Source of the DNA: Tieghemiomyces parasiticus | Lineage: Eukaryota > Kickxellomycota > Dimargaritomycetes > Dimargaritales > Dimargaritaceae | Direction of reading: 5' to 3' | Assembly (NCBI GenBank): GCA_027575765.1 | Contig: JANBPT010000285.1 | Span: 1-47,931 of the forward strand | DNA length: 47,931 nucleotides | Shown here: piece after piece, positions 43,204-47,931 of the stretch | Position numbering within the stretch: the stretch's first letter is position 1 | Layout of the letters: each line of letters begins with the position of its first letter | Notes under the pieces: generated by a model | The model's input: the letters and a program-made list of their open reading frames with translations, nothing else | Told to the model about the DNA's origin: nothing | The model's database searches: none | Made by a program: the position numbers and the translations under genes

Positions 43204-46200
43204 TCAAAAGTGTTTGACCAGGGCCCGTTCGCTAAGGTTGAGGGTGAACCCGTTGCTGGTGAACAAGGTGGTTTCGTAGAACGGGGTGGGGTCATGGATC
43301 TGGTGGTCACGGGCCTGGTTCTCAAACTCGTCGAGAGGGATGGCCAGCTCGGTGGGCATGGCACCCTGGTGGCGGTACTGGTGGAATGTAAGTTTCTCCT
43401 TGAGTATTTTGCACAACAGGTGATAGAGCAGCTCGTCGTTGTCCCGGGCGTAGTTGACGTACTTGGAGAACTGACGCCGGAGCCCGCGCATGACGGATAG
43501 TTTTTGGGCCCCGATGAAACTCTCGAGCATCGTACGAATGGCCACGTCAATGTCGTCGCCGCGCACATAATCACGGAGGTGCATACGCGCATGAGCTTCG
43601 GCCATGCGCACCATGGACTCAATGTGACGCACCGTGATGGGGATACCCCCATGGTTGAGCGACTCGCGACGGAGGTCGGAGTACACCACGGAAATCTTGT
43701 CCTGGTCCATCTGGTAGAGTTTTGGACTGACTTTGTCTTTGGCATACATGATGTACTTGCGCAGCAGGTCCTGCGGGATGACGTCCGCGTCTACCCGGTC
43801 CACCGCAGTGCTGACCGCCGCCAGGGCCCGCACAAGGTCGCCGTCTTCACCGCCGTCGGCTTCGCGGGCCTGAGCCTGTAACTCCAGGAGGTAATCCGGG
43901 TGCGACCGGATGTGGCTCTGCACCACGAACTTGGCCAATAACTCGTCACGGATGGGGTCTACCGTATCGCGCACTACGCAGAGGCAGTCGAACCGGGACA
44001 GGATAGGCTCAGTTAGCTCGACGTTTTGCGAGAACGGGATGGTGGGGTTGTACTTGCCGCGGATCGGATTGGCGGCCGCGATGACGGCGCACCGGGCCTG
44101 CAGCGAGGTGACGATACCGGCCTTGGAGATGGAGATGCTTTGCTGCTCCATGGCCTCGTGGATACTGGTCCGGTCGGAGTCGTTCATCTTGTCAAATTCA
44201 TCAATCAGGCACACGCCCTTGTCGGCCAGCACCAGGGCCCCGCCCTCAAGGGTCCACTCGCGGGTCACGGGGTCCTTGCGCACGGAGGCGGTCAGACCCA
44301 CAGCGGAGGCCCCCTGGCCCGTGGTGAATACCGCGCGGTGGGACGTCTTCTCGACGTATTTGAGCAGCTGGGACTTGGCGGTCCCGGGGTCGCCCAGCAT
44401 AAGTACGTTAATATCACCGCGTAGTCGCAGCTTGCCGCGGACGTCTTTAGCTACGCCGCCAAACATGCTGAGGGCCAGACACAGCTTGATGTTCTCATGA
44501 CCGTAGATGGACGGCGCGATGCTCTTAATGATACGTTTACCAATGCGCTCGTCACGGGCTAGGTCGCGGATCTGCTGCTGGTCGTCCTCAGTCAGACGGA
44601 AGGAGGCGAACTCATCTTCCTTCTTGCTGATGTGGTTGGCCTCGATCACGGTACTAAACACCGGAAAGCCGTTAGTGGTGTTGAGGGCAGCGTCGAAGTT
44701 ATTACGGTAGATACCGGTGACTTCAACCTCCTCGCCCGGCTTGGCGGCGTCAATCAGGTCCCAGAGGACGATTACGTCGCGGCTGCGCGGTAGCCGGCCG
44801 GCGGGCACGGTGCCGGGGGATTCCTGTAGGGTGAGTTTCTGGTAGTTACGGTACACAGTTTGCTGCGAGTTGATGGTGAAGGGACCTTTGGACTGGCAGT
44901 TGTAGCAAGCCCCGACCCGGATTTCGGTCTGAGTATCCTGGTAGAATGGGCCGAGGATGACACCGCACTTGACACAGTCGTACTTGACGTACTTGAGCTG
45001 CGGGAACACGCCCGTCCGACGTGACACTACGCCATACACCCGCACCAGACAGTTGAGCTGGCTCTGGCGTAGGTCGCGCAAGCTGGAGATGGACGGCAGG
45101 TCGGCCACGCGCACATGGATTTCAGCGTGGATGCGATCGTAGTCCGGGAACATGGTGAGAACCACTTCGAACGCCACTGCATCCATCAGGCGCAGCATCT
45201 CAGCGGGCGAGTTGGCCAAAAAGTAGGCCAGAATGGGTTTGGAGTCGGCCAAGTGGGTGTAGCTGACCTCAAGGCTCTCGGCATTAACTGGAGTGGGAGT
45301 GGATAGGGGCGTGGGGGTGAAGGAACAGGTATGAGGGAAGGTGGGAGGAGGTGGGGTTACTGAAGTTAGGTCACGGACCTGACTGGGGATAGATTGAAGT
45401 TCAAATAAAATTGGTCATTAACTCAAGACGCTTTGGTCATCAGGACTTACCTTCACCAAGGTAGCGGATACGCTCGCCGTAGACCGATGCGCCCTTCTCG
45501 TCCACATAGGACAACAGGAAGTGGCGGAACTCGCGTTGGATGGTGTGCCGTGGTCCGGGCATAGCGATGAATTCAACGATGGACCGGCCCTTCATGTCCT
45601 TCAAGTCGTCCAATGTGATCTCGCGCTCCTCTTCCAATTCATTGAGTCCGAGACCGATATCCATTCGGGCCCCCGCGGCCTGGCGGCGGCGGCGGCGCGC
45701 GCCGGGGCCCTCGGCCATCTCAGGCTGATCGTCACCGTCCAGGTCGTCTAGGAAGGCAGCCGGTACGCGGTCCAGACGCGACTCCTCCATATCGCGCCGG
45801 TTCAGGCGGGCTTCGACGGCCGCCCGCTGGCGCGGGTCGTAGGCCCCATACTCGGTATCGTCAAGGTCCTCGGCATCGTAGGTGTCGAGGCGTACGTTTT
45901 GTTGGTAGTCACTTTACGGGGCGGAAAGGATTGTGAACACAGGTGTACGGAATATAAGGGCATTAGCTTTCCTGCTAACTCAATGAAGAATGATCACTCC
46001 AGTGAAAGCAGCGGTAAGCGAAGGTAGACGACCACGCGTAGCTGTTTGGTACTCACTTTTCCATGTCGGAGCCGAAGAGGTCCTCGCCACCTTCTTCCTC
46101 TTCCTCGTCCAGAAGCATAATTTCGTTGCCGTCACGCAGCAACGTTTCCTCGTCAACCAGGTCGTCCAGGTTGTCGGAGAAGCGGGCAGCGGGACTGGAC

Positions 46201-46451
46201 GACGGAATAGAGGAGCGGAAGGGTGAGCTGACCGGTGGCTGGGCGGAGGGGCGGGCCTCCTCATCGTCGCGTTGGCGTTTACGGTCCTGGGGTGCGCGAT
46301 ACGGGAACGTGGGGTGCAGAGCGGGAGGGGATGGTTAGAGGCCATAGAATAAACGGGCTGGCGATGGGTGTTCAGACCGCCGCCGCTTTGCCAATCCCTT
46401 TCTCCACACTTTGAGAAAGTCGTCGTGCAATCAGTCCGGCGTACTCACCAT
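43204..46451 (-). CDS. MCM2: DNA replication licensing factor MCM2, four coding exons
   Basis: Exons on minus: 46451..46449, 46286..46057, 45911..45451, 45287..43204 (925 aa; human 904). A subunit of the MCM2-7 replicative helicase. N-terminus: acidic DNLDDLVDEETLLRDG and EDLFGSDM, then DYQQNVRLDTYDAE, as in the family's histone-binding tail. Zinc finger Cys336/339/359/362; Walker A GDPGTAKS at 530-537; Walker B IDEFDKM near 593; arginine finger SRFD. Donors are GTGAGT, GTGAGT and GTAAGT; acceptors CAG, AAG and CAG. The first exon is only ATG: exon 2's frame has no start codon and hits a stop upstream, while an ATG|GTGAGT lies 162 nt up. The third-exon acceptor (AAAG) is not canonical. Family identity is certain; the ATG-only exon is inferred. 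Confidence 0.92.
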
Positions 46452-47931
46452 AGCGGAGGGGTATTAATGTATCGGGTATAGACAAGTAGCAACGAGGAGG
46501 CGGTACGTGGAAGGCGATATGTGAATCTGGACGTGCTGGTGTAAGCCGTACAATGAGGGGTGAGCGTGCAAATCTGGAAAGCCAGCTATGGCGATACTAT
46601 GGGGCGTTAGCAGAAGTCGACGGGGACCGCGTGCGGTGTTTACCGTTCAAGGTACGCAAGTCAGTGTGAAAAATAACCAGGGCGAGAGAGGGGCTCCAGA
46701 TTGAGAGGCTCCGTTGTCGCAGTACCATACCACCTAATCGCCTAATATCAAGGCGCAGGTTACTGGCGCGATCAAGTTCTCGCCAGGGGCGCGCTGCGAG
46801 TGCTTCGTGGGTGAGGTGGGGAGGGAAAGGCAGGTCGGACATTGTTTTGATTTGGGGATGGGACAATCATGGTGCAGCAAAGTAGCTGAGTAGCGCATCC
46901 TATGCTGCCCGTCCCGTTGCAGAGCGGGTAGGCCGCATCCCCCGGCTCCCACTGGATCCATCACCTCTCGGAGTTATCACTGGCCGGTTGTGAATGTTTT
47001 AGCCGTGCGGCTCCTCAGCACCCTTCAAGCTGTGCGCCCTCTCACTTTCTCCGGCACGACGCCATTTTTCCTTCGCTTGGCATTCCCCATCCGCCACCTC
47101 GGATACCCTGTCCTGGCCTCAAGGGATCTTCTCGGTAGCCTCGCGCCTGCCATTGGACAGTGTCGTCTCCCGGATGATATACCTCAACGGCTCTTCTTTT
47201 GAAGTAACCGAACAGGGTATCACCCAGTTTGCCGTGTTAGCAATCCTACCCTCACTTAACCAGAGACATCATGGCCGGCTGGCAGTGGCGAGTGGAGATA
47301 ATAAAAACAGTGCAACAACAAGTGGACCTCAGCCGGGAATGAACGGTGGCTAAAGAAGCAACCTTGCAGAAACTGGTGTGACTGTTAATGCGTTAGCTCT
47401 AAACTATACAGCCCTTGTGTTTTGGTCACAAGTCATTGACCTTCAGTCGAACTGTAAATTGATAACCTGTAACAATCATCAGTGTGATGCTAATCTATAC
47501 AACGGCTACATCTAGCGATGACACTATTACTACCCATTGGCTTAGGACTAGGGGAAGGGCACTCTCTTGTGCCGATTCAGTAGTCGGCTAACCAGCAAAT
47601 AAATATTGTGAAAGGACGCCTTAACAACTGCCATTCTGAAAGTTGGCCCAGAAAACAATCCACTGCAAAACAAGTACTGGGGACACCTTGCCAATAAGTT
47701 CCGAATTGTAAAGCAAATGAACGTAAACGCGATGGCGTCACGTGAAGTGTGTAGCTGACAATCGGTCATAGGAAAGTTCTAGCCAATCATAGTCAAGTTT
47801 TAACTTAATATCACCCATATCTTCATATTTGTTATCAGCACGTGAGTTTTGTGAGGGGGTCTAGCTCAGGTGAAGTGAATGTTTATTTATAGTGAATCTA
47901 AGGCAGGCGGCCTCTTGGCCATAGGTTGCCA
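46452..47931. other. MCM2 upstream region and unresolved right end
   Basis: MCM2 promoter, then weak open frames. The plus-strand frames at 46990 and 47153 begin without an ATG and show no domain. The final kilobase is AT-rich with no feature I can support. A CACGTG E-box-like site lies at about 47840. Confidence 0.4.
46600..46842 (-). CDS. Possible small protein, unrecognised
   Basis: About 80 aa from the second ATG (MSDLPFPPHL). It has a hydrophobic stretch (SIWSPSLALVIF) that could be a single membrane segment. It may also be a first exon, since GGTAAAC follows LRTLN, but I found no partner exon before MCM2. I do not recognise it. It lies 150 bp upstream of the MCM2 start on the same strand, so it could equally be chance. 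Confidence 0.2.

Noticed and set aside
1..47931. CRISPR arrays, prokaryotic operons, viral genes
   Set aside because: No regularly spaced repeats; the genes are intron-bearing eukaryotic nuclear genes, and no viral protein motif was seen.

Overview
The window is a nuclear segment from a fungus, most likely an early-diverging (zoopagomycete- or zygomycete-like) lineage. Reasons: intron-rich core eukaryotic genes whose introns run from about 95 to 245 nt with GTAAGT/GTGAGT donors; a GC-rich, CpG-rich gene space; unlinked 5S rRNA genes; fungal-type nuclear genes alongside a dihydropteridine reductase, an enzyme I regard as patchy in fungi. The lineage is inference; the gene families are recognised from motifs.

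Left part (1-10.9 kb): a RhoGEF (DH-PH) on +, open to the window edge; a three-exon dihydropteridine reductase on -; the SSU-processome WD40 protein WDR3/Utp12 on -; and, head to head with it across a 618-bp promoter, the SSU-processome factor neuroguidin/Lcp5 on +.

Middle (11-20 kb): a gene-poor, AT-rich island bounded by two tRNA-Arg(CCG) genes that look identical and point away from each other. Inside are two inverted 5S rRNA genes, a roughly 0.52-kb repeat in two diverged direct copies, a shorter inverted repeat pair, and a stretch strongly depleted of CpG. The two direct copies differ largely by CG to TG/CA changes, the mark of cytosine-methylation or RIP-like decay of mobile DNA. One copy sits only a few bases upstream of a 5S gene.

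Right part (20-48 kb): a tail-to-tail pair of small secreted, probably GPI-anchored proteins sharing one eight-cysteine pattern; GPN2 GTPase; a CHCHD2/Mix17 twin CX9C protein; TAF4; nuclear uracil-DNA glycosylase; a frameshifted acyl-CoA ligase remnant; a secreted protein of unknown family; an F-box/LRR protein; importin-13 and MCM2. The MCM2 model needs a first coding exon that is just the ATG.

Exon borders were worked out by hand from frame continuity, splice consensus and family alignment remembered in outline; no alignment or search was run.
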